Part shown: positions 25,318 to 35,522 of the stretch, piece after piece
How the letters are laid out: every line of letters starts with the position of its first letter
Numbering within the stretch: the stretch's first letter is position 1
DNA from: Roseiflexaceae bacterium
GTDB lineage: Bacteria; Chloroflexota; Chloroflexia; Chloroflexales; Roseiflexaceae
Reading direction: 5' to 3'
DNA length: 64,000 bases
NCBI GenBank assembly: GCA_947474225.1
Contig: CANJHS010000003.1
Location: forward strand, 1-64,000
The notes under the pieces: generated by a model
What the model was told of the DNA's origin: nothing
Database searches by the model: none
What the model saw: only the letters and a program-made list of their open reading frames with translations
Translations under genes and position numbers: made by a program

Positions 25318-26769
25318 ATGAAGTATATCGCTACCATCGGCTTGGAAGTCCACGCCCAGATTCGAACGACCTCCAAAATGTTCTGTGGATGCCGTACCGA
25401 TGCGGCACATGCAGCACCAAACACCAATGTCTGCCCGACCTGTCTCGGCTTACCCGGTGCATTACCAGTGCCGAATCGCGCTGCCATAGAGCAGATTGTC
25501 AAAACCGGGCTAGCGCTCCATTCGACCATTGCGGTAGACAGCACGATGAGCCGCAAAAACTACTTTTATCCCGACCTTCCTTCGTCGTACCAGCGCAGTC
25601 AATTCGAAGATCCCTTGTGTATCGGCGGTCACGTCGATATTATCGTCAACGGGGTCGATCGTCGTATCAATCTGACCCGCATTCACATCGAAGAAGACAC
25701 AGGCAAACTCAATCACATGCCAGATGGTACATCGCTCATTGATTACAATCGTGCCGGTGTGCCCTTGATGGAGATTGTGTCAGAGCCCGATATTCAATCC
25801 GCCGAAGAAGCCCGTCTCTACTTCCAATCCATTCATCAATTGCTGAGTTGGATTGGGGTCAACAGCGGCAACCTCGAAGAAGGTGCCCTGCGCTGTGATG
25901 CAAATGTGTCTGTTCGACCTGAGGGCCAAAAGGAATTTGGCTCGAAGGTCGAAATCAAGAACGTCAATTCATTCAAAAACGTCGAACGCGCCATCAACTA
26001 CGAAATAGAGCGGCAGATTCAGGTCCTCACCGATGGTGGAAAAATTACCCAGTCGACACGCGGATGGAACGATGCCACCGGCAAAACCGTCGAACAACGT
26101 TCCAAAGAATTTGCACACGACTACCGCTACTTCCCCGATCCCGATATTCCACCGTTCCAGATGGAACGCGCCCTCGTCTCAGAGATTGCCACCCGACTCC
26201 CCGAGTTGCCTGCAGCTCGGCGGCAGCGCTTCATCACCCAATATGCAGTCAGCACCGCCGATGCAGATTTGTTGACAGCGAATACCGCTGTTGCTGACTT
26301 CTACGAGACGACCGTCGCTGCCACACTCACACGCGGTGGTACCGCACGCGACGCGTCGGTGTGGATTTTGGGTGAATTCTTTCGTTTGCTCAACGATCAA
26401 GGCGAATCCCTTGCTGAGGCCTCAGCACGGATGACTCCTGCACACATCGCTGAAGTGATTTCACTGCTCAACAAAGGGACGATCACACGCGCTTCTGCGA
26501 AGGAAGTTTTTGAGATTTGCTACCGTGAAGGGACTGCCCCCGAATCCATTGTTGCCGCGCGCGGGATGGCAGTCATCGGCGATAGTGATGCACTGCTGAC
26601 CATGGCACGCGAAGCAGTCGCGGCAAATCCGAAGGCAGTCGCAGACTTTAAAGCCGGCAAAGAAGCCGCGGTGAAGTTCTTGGTCGGGCAAATAATGCGC
26701 CAATCTCGTGGTCAAGCCAGCCCGCAGGCTGCGGAAACCGCGGTCGTAGCTGCACTTGCCGAAGTGTAG
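25318..26769 (+). CDS. gatB: Aspartyl/glutamyl-tRNA(Asn/Gln) amidotransferase subunit B
   Basis: This 483-residue protein matches GatB throughout: IGLEVHAQIRTTSKMFCGC, the zinc-site cysteines continuing in CPTCLGLPGALPV, SRKNYFYPDLP, the long conserved core around GVPLMEIVSEPDI, and the C-terminal GatB/YqeY tail domain. With GatA and GatC it amidates misacylated Glu-tRNA(Gln) or Asp-tRNA(Asn) in the cytosol. gatA and gatC are not adjacent, as is common. AGAAGG precedes the ATG. The length is normal. The nuo promoter follows it. Confidence 0.95.
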   Translation: MKYIATIGLEVHAQIRTTSKMFCGCRTDAAHAAPNTNVCPTCLGLPGALPVPNRAAIEQIVKTGLALHSTIAVDSTMSRKNYFYPDLPSSYQRSQFEDPLCIGGHVDIIVNGVDRRINLTRIHIEEDTGKLNHMPDGTSLIDYNRAGVPLMEIVSEPDIQSAEEARLYFQSIHQLLSWIGVNSGNLEEGALRCDANVSVRPEGQKEFGSKVEIKNVNSFKNVERAINYEIERQIQVLTDGGKITQSTRGWNDATGKTVEQRSKEFAHDYRYFPDPDIPPFQMERALVSEIATRLPELPAARRQRFITQYAVSTADADLLTANTAVADFYETTVAATLTRGGTARDASVWILGEFFRLLNDQGESLAEASARMTPAHIAEVISLLNKGTITRASAKEVFEICYREGTAPESIVAARGMAVIGDSDALLTMAREAVAANPKAVADFKAGKEAAVKFLVGQIMRQSRGQASPQAAETAVVAALAEV

Positions 26770-26814
26770 CCCCTTACCGTTGTCCTTTTTATCACGGAAC
26801 AGGGATTGTGCAGT

Positions 26815-26843
26815 TTGACACACATTCGCCCTAATGCTAGTAT
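26815..26843 (+). promoter_or_regulatory. Strong sigma-70 promoter of the nuo operon
   Basis: TTGACA (26815-26820) and TAGTAT (26838-26843) are 17 bp apart, and a TGC before the -10 makes it an extended -10. Transcription would start near 26850, about 53 bases before the nuoF ATG. Confidence 0.78.
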
Positions 26844-26902
26844 GGTGCGCGTTCAATGGCACGTACTCTATACCCGCGATTTGGAAAGCAAGTAGGTTAT
26901 CT

Positions 26903-28195
26903 ATGCCTCCAATAACAGAACATGTCGTGCTTCGTGATCTTGATGTTCCAAACATTGCAGATCTCGATGTGTACATTCAGCACGAGGGGTACGAAGCCCT
27001 CCGCAATGCAGTCAAAGAAAAGACTCCCCAGGACATCATCAACGTCGTGAAAGATGCTGGGTTGCGTGGGCGTGGGGGTGCAGGGTTCCCTGCAGGTGTG
27101 AAGTGGGGCTTTTTGCCCAAAGACGTCTACCCGCGATACCTCTGCTGCAACGCAGACGAATCCGAACCAGGGACATTCAACAATCACCATATCATCGATC
27201 ACAATCCGCACCAACTCATCGAAGGTGTTGCACTTGCTGCCTATGCCATCGAATGCCAGAAAGCGTTCATCTATATCCGTGGCGAATTCGCTGCTGGAGC
27301 GTTGCGGCTTGAGAAAGCAATCGCTGACGCGACGGCACGTGGCTTCCTCGGCAAAAATGTCTTTGGTACCGATGTCACGATCGAGATTGTCGTCCATCGT
27401 GGTGCCGGCGCATATATCTGTGGTGAAGAGACCGCCCTGCTCGAATCGCTCGAAGGCAAAATGGGGCAACCACGCCTCAAACCACCGTTCCCCGCTGTGG
27501 CTGGCTTGTACGGTAAACCAACCATTGTCAATAACGTCGAAACACTCACAAACGTCCCCCGGATTGTTCTGAAGGGTGTCGAGTGGTACCGCAAAAACGG
27601 CACAGAAAAGAGCCCCGGTACCAAAGTCTTTTGTTTGTCAGGGCATGTCAAAAAACCCGGCAACTACGAAGCCGGCTTCGGTGTCACTATGCGTGAGCTG
27701 ATTTATGACTACGCTGGTGGGATGAGGGATGATAAAAAAGTCAAAATCATCGTGCCCGGCGGTGCTTCCGCTGCATGGTTGACTGAGGCGAACCTCGATG
27801 TGTCTATGGATTACGAGTCCCTTGCTGCTGCCGGCACCATGCTCGGATCAGGTGGAATCATCATTCTCGACGAGTCTGTTTCTGCGGTCGAGTTAGCCTA
27901 CAAGATGGACGAGTTCTTCAAACACGAATCGTGTGGGAAGTGCACCCCATGCCGTGAAGGTACCCACTATTTGGTCAAAACACTCCACAAGTTTACACAC
28001 GGTGGCGCGGTCAAAAACGACATCGCCAAACTGCACGATGTTTACAATCAAATGGCGGGCAACTGCTTCTGTCTGTTGGGTGAAAGTGCCGTGGTGCCGA
28101 TTCGCACCGCGTTGCGCCTCTTCCCCGAAGAGTTCGATGCCGCGTTGGCCAAATCACCCGCACGTCATGCCATTCCACTCACGTTAGCACACTAG
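26903..28195 (+). CDS. nuoF: NADH-quinone oxidoreductase subunit F
   Basis: This 430-residue peripheral-arm subunit of complex I binds NADH, FMN and one [4Fe-4S] cluster (N3). Visible motifs are GRGGAGFPAG (FMN/NADH loop), CNADESEPGT, YICGEETALL and the N3 ligand sequence SCGKCTPCREGT, with the fourth cysteine in GNCFCLLG. ATG 26903 is preferred because GTAGG precedes it; the frame is open further upstream through the promoter region. It is the first gene of the cluster. NuoE, its usual partner, is not next to it and must be encoded elsewhere. Confidence 0.95.
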   Translation: MPPITEHVVLRDLDVPNIADLDVYIQHEGYEALRNAVKEKTPQDIINVVKDAGLRGRGGAGFPAGVKWGFLPKDVYPRYLCCNADESEPGTFNNHHIIDHNPHQLIEGVALAAYAIECQKAFIYIRGEFAAGALRLEKAIADATARGFLGKNVFGTDVTIEIVVHRGAGAYICGEETALLESLEGKMGQPRLKPPFPAVAGLYGKPTIVNNVETLTNVPRIVLKGVEWYRKNGTEKSPGTKVFCLSGHVKKPGNYEAGFGVTMRELIYDYAGGMRDDKKVKIIVPGGASAAWLTEANLDVSMDYESLAAAGTMLGSGGIIILDESVSAVELAYKMDEFFKHESCGKCTPCREGTHYLVKTLHKFTHGGAVKNDIAKLHDVYNQMAGNCFCLLGESAVVPIRTALRLFPEEFDAALAKSPARHAIPLTLAH

Positions 28196-28230
28196 CGCCA
28201 CCGTACACGGTAGCCGGGAGTAGTAATCCA

Positions 28231-30909
28231 ATGCCAGACGTTAACCTTATCATCGACGGACATGCGGTTGCGGTACCAGCCGGGACCAATCTCGTCGATG
28301 CAGCGCGGACGGTCGAAGTCGCAATCCCCGTCTTTTGTTATCACCCGAAGCTCAAACCGGTCGGGATGTGTCGGATGTGTTTGGTCGAGGTGTATACCCC
28401 TCGCATTGATCCAGCAACCCGCCAGGTCGTACTCGGGCCAGATGGACTGCCACAGCTTGCCCTGATGATGAACAAGCTCCAACCCGCCTGCGTCACGCCA
28501 GTGAGTGAAGGCATGGTCGTCAAGACCACCACCGAAAAAGTCAAGTTCGCACAACGTGGCGTGCTTGAATTTTTGTTGACCTCACATCCACTCGACTGCC
28601 CGGTCTGCGACAAGGGCGGCGAATGCCCGTTGCAGAATCTCACCATGCAGTGGGGACCGGAGGTCAGTCGGTTTGACTACAGTGACAAAGTCCACTTTGA
28701 AAAGCCTGTAAAGCTCAGTGACGTGATCTTCCTTGATCGCGAGCGCTGTATTTTGTGCTCACGGTGTGTCCGCTTCCAAGACGACATTGCAGGTGATCCC
28801 GTGCTCGGCTTTGATAATCGTGGTCGCACGTGGGAAATCATCTCGAAGTCGGAACCCGGCTTTGACTCCAAATTCTCTGGCAACACGACAGACATCTGCC
28901 CCGTTGGTGCACTGACGAGTGCAGACTTCCGCTTCCGTTCACGTGTGTGGGAAGTACGGAGCACACCGAGCATTTGTACCCACTGTTCGGTTGGCTGTAA
29001 TTTGAGCCTCGACGCCCGCCACAATTCTTTGATGCGCGTGATGCCACGAGAAAACGACGACGTCAACGAAATCTGGCTCTGCGACAAGGGCCGCATGGGA
29101 ATGCGCTACGTCGAAAGTGCGACCCGCATCACAACCCCACTCGTGCGCCAACACGGCAAGCTTGTCCCTGCGTCGTGGGACGAGGCATTGACGCGTATTG
29201 CCACGAATCTCTCACAGATTGCAGCCAAAGGCAATGGCCAGGTTGCAGGGATGATGAGCGATTCAGCATCCAACGAAGATCTATACGCCTTCCGCAAACT
29301 CATTACCGAGACATATCAATCCACATCACTCGACCATCGCCCAGGCGCAGTCACTGATGTCGCCCTCGACGACGCAGTCCTCACGGCAGGTGTCGGTACA
29401 GGCACGAGCCTGTTGGCCCTCGGTAAAGGCACAACGGTTGTCGTGCTCGCTGCAGATGTCGAAGAAGAAGCTCCACTCTATGTGCTCCGATTACGTGGCA
29501 TCCAAAATCGCGGCGGTGCCGTGCATGTCATCAATTCCTTCGCAACCAAGCTCGGGAGCGGGGCATCATCGGACACCCGCATCAAAGCGGGCAGCGAAGG
29601 TGCGTACGCCAACGCATTCCTGAAGTTGGTCCTCGACGCACAAACAGCCATTGGATTCGACCGGCGCGTGCGGAACCTCGACGACCTGCGTACCCAGGTG
29701 GGCAAGCTTTCGATTGACTCCCTCCTTGAACAAGCCGGTGTCAGCCGCGCGCAACTCCAGAAGGTTGTTGATGCCTACATGTCCGCCACCAACGCAATCA
29801 TTGTCTATGGACATACCGCTCTCCAAATCGGTGCCAGCGTCACACACACATTAACCAGTGCAGCCATCGCAACTGGCAAATGCGGTAAAGCCAACAACGG
29901 CTTGATCGCATTGACCAGCGGTGCCAACACCGTCGGTGCACTCGCACTCGGCGTACGCCCCGGCAAAGATGGTGCTGCAGCCAGTGAATACTGGGCACGT
30001 GCCGAAGCAGGGACGTTGCGCGGACTCATGGTGGTGGGTCTCGATCCTGCTCACAACAATCCTGCTGCCGCAGAAGGTCTCGCCACCATCGCCAAACATG
30101 GCTTTTTGGCCGTACAAACGATGTTCATGAACCAAACTGCAGAATTGGCAGACGTGGTGTTGCCACAAATGGCAATCGCTGAAACCGACGGTACATTGAC
30201 CAACGCTGAACGGCGTGTCCAGCGCTTCCGCATTGCAATTGCCGCACCGGCAGCCATGCACCCGAGCTGGCAAATTTGTGCCTACCTTGCCGAACGATCA
30301 ACAGTCGCTGTACCCACCGCCAAAAACAACACTGCGGTGCTGGGCGACTGGGAATATGCGGTTACCAGTGATGTCACCGACGAAGTCGCACAACGCATCC
30401 CGCACTTCGGCGGCATCACCTACACGAGTCTCGATTTAAGCATCAATTCGTGGGGACGCCAAGCCAACGAGTCAGTTTATTACGATGGCACTTCCTACAC
30501 CAATACCGAGGGCAACGGGGTCCAAATCGCAACACTCGCAGATTCTGCGACTGCACCATTGCCGATGAGCTTCGCCGCACCCGCTCAATTCGAGCCAAAG
30601 GGTGAATTCGGACTTTTGCTCCAGTCCCCTGTGCGTGCATATAACGGCGGTACCTGGAGTATTGACTCCAAGTTGTCAACCCGACAAATCCCCGTTCATG
30701 TACTCATCTCACCGGCCGATGCTGCACGCTGGAACATCAACGCAGGCGACCAAGTGACAATCGCCACGCCCGTCGGCTCGAGCACGGTACCTGCCCAGAT
30801 CGACAATAACATCGCTGCTGGCCACGTACTGCTTCCCGATGTGGTAGGTGCGCCACTCCATCTCGCACTCGGTGCATATACCCGCGTCGCCATACGGCGT
30901 GCCGAATAG
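28231..30909 (+). CDS. nuoG: NADH-quinone oxidoreductase subunit G
   Basis: This 892-residue iron-sulfur subunit carries electrons from NuoF towards the quinone site. The ligand sets can be read in order: a [2Fe-2S] set in CYHPKLKPVGMCRMC plus a later PAC, the His-ligated cluster as HPLDCPVCDKGGEC, the next cluster as CILCSRC with CPVGAL, and an N7-like set CTHCSVGC with a distant cysteine in WLCDKGR. The remaining roughly 600 residues are a molybdopterin-oxidoreductase-like domain without evidence for bound cofactor. It starts 35 bp after nuoF with GGGAG upstream. The length is typical for the long NuoG type. Confidence 0.93.
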   Translation: MPDVNLIIDGHAVAVPAGTNLVDAARTVEVAIPVFCYHPKLKPVGMCRMCLVEVYTPRIDPATRQVVLGPDGLPQLALMMNKLQPACVTPVSEGMVVKTTTEKVKFAQRGVLEFLLTSHPLDCPVCDKGGECPLQNLTMQWGPEVSRFDYSDKVHFEKPVKLSDVIFLDRERCILCSRCVRFQDDIAGDPVLGFDNRGRTWEIISKSEPGFDSKFSGNTTDICPVGALTSADFRFRSRVWEVRSTPSICTHCSVGCNLSLDARHNSLMRVMPRENDDVNEIWLCDKGRMGMRYVESATRITTPLVRQHGKLVPASWDEALTRIATNLSQIAAKGNGQVAGMMSDSASNEDLYAFRKLITETYQSTSLDHRPGAVTDVALDDAVLTAGVGTGTSLLALGKGTTVVVLAADVEEEAPLYVLRLRGIQNRGGAVHVINSFATKLGSGASSDTRIKAGSEGAYANAFLKLVLDAQTAIGFDRRVRNLDDLRTQVGKLSIDSLLEQAGVSRAQLQKVVDAYMSATNAIIVYGHTALQIGASVTHTLTSAAIATGKCGKANNGLIALTSGANTVGALALGVRPGKDGAAASEYWARAEAGTLRGLMVVGLDPAHNNPAAAEGLATIAKHGFLAVQTMFMNQTAELADVVLPQMAIAETDGTLTNAERRVQRFRIAIAAPAAMHPSWQICAYLAERSTVAVPTAKNNTAVLGDWEYAVTSDVTDEVAQRIPHFGGITYTSLDLSINSWGRQANESVYYDGTSYTNTEGNGVQIATLADSATAPLPMSFAAPAQFEPKGEFGLLLQSPVRAYNGGTWSIDSKLSTRQIPVHVLISPADAARWNINAGDQVTIATPVGSSTVPAQIDNNIAAGHVLLPDVVGAPLHLALGAYTRVAIRRAE

Positions 30910-30930
30910 CAGGACGCTGAGGAGGATACG

Positions 30931-32139
30931 ATGACCTGGTTTGACATACTCATCCTGCTGGTACGCTGTCTCGTGCTTGCACTCGCAGCAGCCACATTGT
31001 TCGCCTACTTCACGCTGTTTGAACGACGATTGTTGGCCAAGTTCCAACATCGCATCGGGCCAAATCGCGCTGGCTACATCCCATTACCCGGTGGCAAGAA
31101 ATTGTTCGGAGGCTGGTTACAACCCGCAGCTGATGCGGTCAAACTCTTCCTCAAAGAAGATGTCGTCCCCGCCATGGCCGACAAGTGGGTGTATATCCTC
31201 GCTCCAGGCTTTGCAGTGGTACCAGCCCTCATTATCTGGGTCGCCATCCCGCTTGGGACGTGGCCAGACGGTATGGGTGGCAATTGGCTCCACTACGCAC
31301 CAATCGATGTCGGCGTACTCTATCTTTTGGCAGTAACATCTATCGGTGTGTACGGTATCGCAATTGCCGGCTGGGCTTCAAACAACAAATATTCGATGAT
31401 TGGCGGGGTACGCGCCTCGGCACAAGTCATTTCGTATGAGTTGGCTTTGGGGATGGCAATCCTTGCTGTTGTGATGCAAAACAGCACATTCCGCACCGAA
31501 CAAATCGTCATCGACCAGGGAACAATGTGGAACATCGTTCCGCAGTTTCTCGGCTTCATCATCTTTTTGGTTGCCAGTACCGCTGAGGTCGTCCGTTCAC
31601 CCTTCGACCTTGTCGAAGCCGAACAAGAACTCGTCGGCGGCTATAACACCGAATACGGCTCAATGAAGTTTGCACTCTTCTTTATGTCTGAGTACATCAA
31701 GTTGATTGCCATGAACGCCATTGCAGTAACGTTGTTCTTGGGTGGCGGCAATTTCCCTGGTATCGACACACTGGTTGCATCGCTCAAATCAAGTAACGGC
31801 GAAACCATTGCCTACGCAGTGCAGGGGCTGTTGACACTCGGTGCATTCCTCCTCAAGACGACCGCATTGTCGTTCTTGTCTGTGTGGGTACGTGCGTCGG
31901 TCCCTCGTGTACGCTACGACCAATTGATGCATCTCGGATGGAAAATCCTGCTGCCGATGGGGTTGTTCAATGTGGTAATGACCGCCGTGTGCGGTGTGTT
32001 ATTCCCCACTGACAGCATAATTGTCAAAGTCGTAATGGGTGTTGTCGGTCTCCTCATCGTCGTCATCGTGTCAGCCACTGCAACACCAAAACACGCGAAG
32101 CGTGGTGTGACACTGGTCAATACGTCTGCAGGGAACTAG
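30931..32139 (+). CDS. nuoH: NADH-quinone oxidoreductase subunit H
   Basis: This 402-residue subunit has about eight membrane helices and forms the base of the quinone chamber in complex I. The family signature RRLLAKFQHRIGPNRAGY follows the first helix. GLLQPAADA-like sequence appears as GGWLQPAADAVKLFLKED, and the cytoplasmic loop FDLVEAEQELVGGYNTEY is intact. GAGGAGG precedes the ATG. It is 21 bp downstream of nuoG. The C-terminal tail is slightly longer than in Escherichia coli. Confidence 0.95.
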   Translation: MTWFDILILLVRCLVLALAAATLFAYFTLFERRLLAKFQHRIGPNRAGYIPLPGGKKLFGGWLQPAADAVKLFLKEDVVPAMADKWVYILAPGFAVVPALIIWVAIPLGTWPDGMGGNWLHYAPIDVGVLYLLAVTSIGVYGIAIAGWASNNKYSMIGGVRASAQVISYELALGMAILAVVMQNSTFRTEQIVIDQGTMWNIVPQFLGFIIFLVASTAEVVRSPFDLVEAEQELVGGYNTEYGSMKFALFFMSEYIKLIAMNAIAVTLFLGGGNFPGIDTLVASLKSSNGETIAYAVQGLLTLGAFLLKTTALSFLSVWVRASVPRVRYDQLMHLGWKILLPMGLFNVVMTAVCGVLFPTDSIIVKVVMGVVGLLIVVIVSATATPKHAKRGVTLVNTSAGN

Positions 32140-32149
32140 AGAGGGTCAC

Positions 32150-32647
32150 ATGCTAGGAGCATTCTTCAAAGGCTTGGGCACGACGTTCAAGTACCTGTTT
32201 AAAAAGCCCGTGACCGTGCAATACCCCGAAGAAAAACGGGTAGTGCACGAGCGCTTCCGCGGTCGTCATCAGCTGAACCGTTTCGAAAACGGAATGGAAC
32301 GCTGTATTGGCTGCTCACTCTGTGCAGCAGCATGTCCTTCGGATGCCATCTTGGTTATTCCAGCCGAAAACAACCCAGCTTCACCGAATTCTCCTGGCGA
32401 ACGCTATGCAGTCCGCTACGAAATCAACATGCTGCGGTGTATTTTCTGCGGGTATTGTGAAGACGCCTGTCCGACCAATGCAATAACGCTCGAACACCAG
32501 TACGAATTGTCGTTCTATGACCGCAAATCGGCCATCTATGACAAATCAATGTTGTTGGTTCCGATCGAAAAGGGTCACGGCGAAATCCCACCAGTGTTGA
32601 CCCAGATGAATCGGCGCCCCAGCCCGCCGGCTCAGATTGACCTGTAA
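32150..32647 (+). CDS. nuoI: NADH-quinone oxidoreductase subunit I
   Basis: This 165-residue subunit carries two [4Fe-4S] clusters (N6a and N6b) that link NuoG to the quinone-reducing NuoB. Both ferredoxin motifs are complete: CIGCSLCAAACPSDAI and CIFCGYCEDACPTNAI. The N terminus carries the usual amphipathic stretch that lies on the membrane. GAGAGGG precedes the ATG. It is 10 bp after nuoH. Confidence 0.95.
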   Translation: MLGAFFKGLGTTFKYLFKKPVTVQYPEEKRVVHERFRGRHQLNRFENGMERCIGCSLCAAACPSDAILVIPAENNPASPNSPGERYAVRYEINMLRCIFCGYCEDACPTNAITLEHQYELSFYDRKSAIYDKSMLLVPIEKGHGEIPPVLTQMNRRPSPPAQIDL

Positions 32648-32657
32648 GGGGGCCAAA

Positions 32658-33158
32658 ATGGATTTGTTGCTTTTTGGGATACCCGCACTCGTCGCCATCA
32701 TCGGCGCTATCGCGATGCTGCTGAGTCGCAATGCCGTCCATAGTGCCCTGTATCTGTTGCTCAACTTTGCAGCAATAGCAGTGCTGTATCTGTTGCTCCA
32801 GGCGCCGTTCTTGTTTGCAACACAACTGATTGTCTATGCAGGTGCAATCATCGTCCTGTTCTTGTTCGTGGTGATGTTGTTGGGTGCCGAACGTGACGAA
32901 GAAACCACCCATGCGAACCCGTGGCAAAACCGTGGAGCATTCGTCGGTGGCATCCTGTTGCTCGTCGAACTGTGTATGCTGTACGTGAGAAACCCTGGCA
33001 CAATCCCAGTCTCGGTTGACATGAACAATGGCTTTGCCGCACCAGCCGAAGTAGCCAAGGCACTCTTTACTACCCATCTCCTTCCCTTCGAAATCGCATC
33101 GTTTGTGTTGCTGACCGCCCTGATTGGCGTGGTTGTGCTCCACCAACGCCGTAGCTAG
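32658..33158 (+). CDS. nuoJ: NADH-quinone oxidoreductase subunit J
   Basis: This 166-residue membrane subunit has five predicted helices and the conserved third-helix sequence LIVYAGAIIVLFLFVVMLLG, which carries the pi-bulge involved in coupling. The ATG at 32658 follows AAGGGGG and lies 10 bp after nuoI. The reading frame extends a few codons upstream, but those lack a ribosome site. Confidence 0.94.
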   Translation: MDLLLFGIPALVAIIGAIAMLLSRNAVHSALYLLLNFAAIAVLYLLLQAPFLFATQLIVYAGAIIVLFLFVVMLLGAERDEETTHANPWQNRGAFVGGILLLVELCMLYVRNPGTIPVSVDMNNGFAAPAEVAKALFTTHLLPFEIASFVLLTALIGVVVLHQRRS

Positions 33159-33170
33159 AGGAACGCAGCC

Positions 33171-33473
33171 ATGGTATCGACACTTATGTATGTCGCACTC
33201 AGCGCATTCCTGTTTGTCATCGGGGTTCTCGGTGTCACACTACGAAAGAGTGCGTTGATGGTCTTTATGTCGGTAGAACTGATGTTGAACGCGGCAAATC
33301 TGGCCCTCGTGGCCTTCGCCAATCAATGGAAGTCTGTCGATGCGCAGATTATGGTCTTTTTCGTCATCACGATTGCTGCTGCCGAAGTTGCAGTCGGGTT
33401 GGCGTTGTTGGTGATGATCTTCAGACGCAAGAAGACCACCGACATCGATTTGATGAACACGCTCCGGGGATAG
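33171..33473 (+). CDS. nuoK: NADH-quinone oxidoreductase subunit K
   Basis: This 100-residue protein has three membrane helices and two conserved glutamates on its helices ([11 protein letters not shown] and [11 protein letters not shown]) that belong to the proton-transfer path. AGAGGAA precedes the ATG, 12 bp after nuoJ. The size is exactly that of the family. Confidence 0.95.
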   Translation: MVSTLMYVALSAFLFVIGVLGVTLRKSALMVFMSVELMLNAANLALVAFANQWKSVDAQIMVFFVITIAAAEVAVGLALLVMIFRRKKTTDIDLMNTLRG

Positions 33474-33518
33474 GATCCGATACCGTGCCGTGCACGGCTA
33501 CCGAATGCAGAGCAGCTT

Positions 33519-35486
33519 ATGACGCAACTTTCTTGGTTTATCGCGTTAATACCCGCAATCCCACTGCTTGGGTTCCTCCTGAACGCCCTTTTCGTGAGGA
33601 ACGAAAAGGCAAACGGGGTGATTGCCAGCCTGGCAGTAGCCGGCGCCTTTGGTGCCGCGATTGCCGCGATTGTCGGACTCAACGGCCTCGACGAGGCTTC
33701 ACGCCAGATTAGCATTCCATTGTGGCAATGGCTCGCAGTCGGCAAACTCGATGTCGCTTTTGGACTCTACTACGACCCATTGACCGCAGTAATGACACTG
33801 CTGATCACCGGCGTTGGTACACTCATCCACATCTTCTCGGTCACCTATATGCACGGCGATGCCCGACCACGGCGCTATTTTGCATATCTGAATCTGTTCG
33901 TCTTTTCGATGCTGATGCTGGTCATGTCAGACAACCTGCTTGTACTGTTCCTCGGCTGGGAAGGTGTTGGACTCTGTTCGTTCTTGCTTATCGGCCATTG
34001 GTTCGAGCGCAAGTCCGTGCAGCCAGGCATCGTACCGAGTGAGGCCGCAGCCAAGGCATTCGTTGTCAATCGCATCGGTGACGCCGGCATGCTGTTGGCA
34101 ATGATGCTGATTCTGTCCCGATTCGGGACGCTTTCTTTCTTTGGACCAGACGGCAATTCCGGGTTTTTCAGTAAATTAACCGACGCGTCGTTCACCATGG
34201 TGAATCTCGGAGCGTTGGGCACAGTATCAGTTGTCAGCGGCATTGCGTTCCTGATGATACTGGCAATAGTCGGCAAATCGGCCCAATTGCCATTGTTTAT
34301 CTGGTTACCAGACGCGATGGCAGGTCCGACGCCTGTGTCAGCGTTGATTCACGCCGCCACCATGGTCACCGCTGGTGTCTACCTGGTGGTACGCAATCAC
34401 ATGCTGTTTGACTTAGCTCCTGATGCAGCCTCCTGGTTGACCATCATTGGCACCATGACTGCACTCATCGGCGCAACCGCAGCACTGACCCAATTCGACA
34501 TCAAACGCGTCCTGGCATACTCTACCATCTCCCAACTCGGCTTCATGATTGCGGCTGCAGGGATGGGCGCGTATACCTCGGCGATGTTCCACTTGTTGAC
34601 ACACGGCCTCTTCAAAGCGCTGTTGTTCTTGGCAGCAGGCGCGATTATCCATGGTTTGCACGACGTCCAGGACATGCGCCGTATGGGTGGTTTGGCCAAA
34701 ACCATGCCAACCATTTATCGCGTGTACATCGTCGGTGCATTCGCACTCGCTGGGATCTTCCCATTTGCGGGGTTTTGGTCTAAAGACGAAATTTTGGCCC
34801 ACGGCTGGTTCAATGCCCAGGCAGTCACGACCACTGCAGTACTGGTATTCAGTTCACTGCTGACGGCGCTTTACATGGGTCGTCAAGTCGCCTTGACCTT
34901 TGCCGGCGAAGCACGCGACCACGAGTTGCATGCACACGAACACCTCGGGAGCATGAAGTGGCCCTTGGTTCTCTTGGCGATTGGGGCTACCCTTGGTGGT
35001 CTCATCAACCTGCCAGGACTGTACACACTCCACGAGTGGTTGCGCCCAGTCTTGCATGAACCCGTTGAACTCTACACCGTCGGAATGGGCATCTTTGCAG
35101 GGGTAACCACCCTCCTTGCAGCGGGTACTGGCTACCTCGCATATCGCATCTACAGCGGTGCAGCGCTTGCCAAAATCAAGCCCGGTGCAGATGACCCTGC
35201 GCATTATTACCTCGGTGATATCTGGAAGGGCTTTGAGCTGGGCTGGGGTCTCGATTATATCTACCAGCGCTTCATCGTCCGCCCGTATCGTGGCTTTTCT
35301 GCGTATGTCTACGACGTCTTTGACGTGCAGGCAATTGATGGCATTTTGGTCGAAGGCAGCGCACGCTCCATCGGCGCTATTGCCCGCCTCAAATCACAGG
35401 CACAGAACGGAAGCGTTCGGACCTACGCATTTGTCTTTTTGATTGGTGTCGTCCTCGTAGTCGGATACATGGTATTCGGCGCGTAG
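33519..35486 (+). CDS. nuoL: NADH-quinone oxidoreductase subunit L
   Basis: This 655-residue antiporter-like subunit has about 16 membrane helices. The conserved core is present: FLGWEGVGLCSFLLIGHW (helix 5 glutamate), GKSAQLPLFIWLPDAMAGPTP, SALIHAATMVTAGVYLV and the lysine-bearing ITQFDIKRVLAYSTISQLG-type region, followed by HGLFKALLFL. A C-terminal lateral helix region is visible. Its ribosome site is weak. A 12-bp palindrome, GCCGTGCACGGC (33487-33498), lies in the 45-bp gap after nuoK and may modulate expression. Confidence 0.95.
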   Translation: MTQLSWFIALIPAIPLLGFLLNALFVRNEKANGVIASLAVAGAFGAAIAAIVGLNGLDEASRQISIPLWQWLAVGKLDVAFGLYYDPLTAVMTLLITGVGTLIHIFSVTYMHGDARPRRYFAYLNLFVFSMLMLVMSDNLLVLFLGWEGVGLCSFLLIGHWFERKSVQPGIVPSEAAAKAFVVNRIGDAGMLLAMMLILSRFGTLSFFGPDGNSGFFSKLTDASFTMVNLGALGTVSVVSGIAFLMILAIVGKSAQLPLFIWLPDAMAGPTPVSALIHAATMVTAGVYLVVRNHMLFDLAPDAASWLTIIGTMTALIGATAALTQFDIKRVLAYSTISQLGFMIAAAGMGAYTSAMFHLLTHGLFKALLFLAAGAIIHGLHDVQDMRRMGGLAKTMPTIYRVYIVGAFALAGIFPFAGFWSKDEILAHGWFNAQAVTTTAVLVFSSLLTALYMGRQVALTFAGEARDHELHAHEHLGSMKWPLVLLAIGATLGGLINLPGLYTLHEWLRPVLHEPVELYTVGMGIFAGVTTLLAAGTGYLAYRIYSGAALAKIKPGADDPAHYYLGDIWKGFELGWGLDYIYQRFIVRPYRGFSAYVYDVFDVQAIDGILVEGSARSIGAIARLKSQAQNGSVRTYAFVFLIGVVLVVGYMVFGA

Positions 35487-35522
35487 TCAGGGATCGGCAG
35501 CGATGTCGACCCTGGGTGTGGG

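Noticed and set aside
32424-33146. Minus-strand frame across nuoI/nuoJ
   Set aside because: His/Gln/Cys-rich shadow of two conserved complex I genes.
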